This document shows, in pieces, positions 63,324 to 64,000 of a DNA stretch of 64,000 nt. The stretch's first letter is position 1, and the number at the start of each line of letters is the position of its first letter. The translations under genes and the position numbers were made by a program. Source of the stretch: Methylobacterium sp. Leaf125 (GTDB lineage: Bacteria > Pseudomonadota > Alphaproteobacteria > Rhizobiales > Beijerinckiaceae); contig NZ_LMNU01000045.1 in NCBI RefSeq assembly GCF_001423085.1, forward strand, positions 144,651-208,650. Reading direction: 5' to 3'. A model generated the notes under the pieces. It saw only the letters and a program-made list of their open reading frames with translations. It had not been told where the DNA came from and searched no databases.

Positions 63324-63692
63324 TCAGTCGTTGACCGCGGGAATGGAGAGGGGCGGCGTCTGCTGGTGTTGGACGACCCTCCAGACCTCATGAGAGATCC
63401 GTCGATAGGTCGACGTGCAATTGGCTTCGTACGATTCGTCGTCGCGCGATGCCTTGGCATGGTAGGCGATGATGATGAGACCTTCCTGGGGACGCGAGAT
63501 CTGGCCTTTCGTGATCTCGATGCTGGACCAACGCGGTGTCGCGGCAACGGCCCCGATCGCCTGTGCGCCACTGAGCACGAAAGGCGGCGTCGGTAAGACC
63601 ATCAGGCACTCGTCATCGACCAATTCGCGGTAATGGTCCGCGTCGCCGGTCCATAAGCTCTTCTCGAACGACCAAACGCGATCATCGTCCAT
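63324..63692 (-). CDS. NTF2-like (DUF4440-type) protein
   Basis: This encodes 122 residues from ATG 63692 (MDDDRVWSFEKSLWTGDADH), with GAGGAG seven bases upstream. FEKSLWTGDADHYRELVDDE, LMVLPTPPFVLSGAQAIGAV and EGLIIIAYHAKASRDDESYEANC then HEVWRVVQHQQTPP follow the DUF4440/SnoaL fold pattern. The reaction is unknown. The upstream extension to 63764 lacks homology. Confidence 0.85.
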   Translation of the reverse strand: MDDDRVWSFEKSLWTGDADHYRELVDDECLMVLPTPPFVLSGAQAIGAVAATPRWSSIEITKGQISRPQEGLIIIAYHAKASRDDESYEANCTSTYRRISHEVWRVVQHQQTPPLSIPAVND

Positions 63693-64000
63693 ATCAGTCT
63701 CCTCGACTTCGGTAGAGTCGAAGGATGACGCCCCTTGCACGCGGTTCGTTCCCTTGTCAGGCACGGCGGGACCCGCGTCAGAGACGCCAAAGCCGCCCTC
63801 CTCGCGATGGATTACCCAATCACAACGGTGATGCCGGCCAAGGCAGGAGCCAAGCGGGTCGGAGAAGGCTTAAAGCGAGGTGGTGACATGCCTGAGTGTC
63901 CGTCGTCAGATGATTTGGGACATTCAGCGGTGTTCAGGAGCGGAGGCTCTGGTCCATCTGGGGTGAGAGGTTAGGCAGCCTGCGCGTGATGGCGCAAGCG
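63693..64000. other. Window end, no gene recognised
   Basis: This high-GC sequence with open frames on the plus strand (63735 onward) has no recognisable protein. The last 120 bases are close to the edge and cannot be interpreted; a mobile-element end cannot be excluded. Confidence 0.3.

Overview
The window is high-GC DNA of alphaproteobacterial style and most resembles Methylobacterium or Methylorubrum. Indicators are the giant NAD-glutamate dehydrogenase, the KaiC-like ATPase paired with an HWE histidine kinase, the S21 protein with a basic tail, many stand-alone PAS and receiver proteins, and a complete oxalate catabolism cluster. Genus assignment is an inference. All gene calls come from reading the sequence, and family names rest on recognised motifs.

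Layout. 1-4.3 kb: a partial gene, a DUF2721-type membrane protein, a decayed acyltransferase, and a tRNA-Leu(CAG) whose 3' end and flank are duplicated as a 222-bp direct repeat around one low-GC gene, which looks like a small island. 4.4-20 kb: housekeeping and metabolic genes, namely leuC, a 2-hydroxyacid dehydrogenase, a tandem Inh-domain protein, trhO, slyX, a succinate-semialdehyde-type dehydrogenase, a class II amidotransferase, a single-domain receiver, rpsU, a soluble double-PAS chemoreceptor and the 1623-residue NAD-glutamate dehydrogenase. 21-27.4 kb: a PAS-HTH regulator, an FKBP, and a leftward surface-polysaccharide modification set (OpgC, SGNH hydrolase, flippase, CelD-like GNAT). 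27.7-30.2 kb: a KaiC-like ATPase and an HWE kinase.

30.3-45.1 kb is the most interesting region. It carries a GntR/FCD regulator, oxalyl-CoA decarboxylase (oxc), two formyl-CoA:oxalate CoA-transferases, an OxlT-type oxalate/formate antiporter, and several unexplained proteins: a 608-residue P-loop protein, a small ABM-like protein, a CBS-pair protein, a short PAS protein, and an OsmC/SnoaL/esterase operon. A 17-bp palindrome, TGGTAT-N5-ATRCCA, occurs exactly three times, each time in a divergent intergenic region: GntR/oxc, CBS/oxlT and PAS-frc2/OsmC. These probably define one regulon that couples oxalate import, CoA transfer and decarboxylation to the uncharacterised proteins.

45-64 kb is accessory: small hypothetical genes, a metallophosphoesterase, a periplasmic protein, a receiver/HD-GYP c-di-GMP phosphodiesterase, a 1.2-kb AT-rich gene-free stretch, an Rrf2 regulator with a dinucleotide-binding reductase and an enol-lactonase-like hydrolase, a decayed receiver, a LacI/Gfo-Idh/MFS sugar-type cluster with a candidate operator, a DnaQ-like exonuclease, an SDR plus MetA-type outer-membrane protein pair, and an NTF2-like protein.
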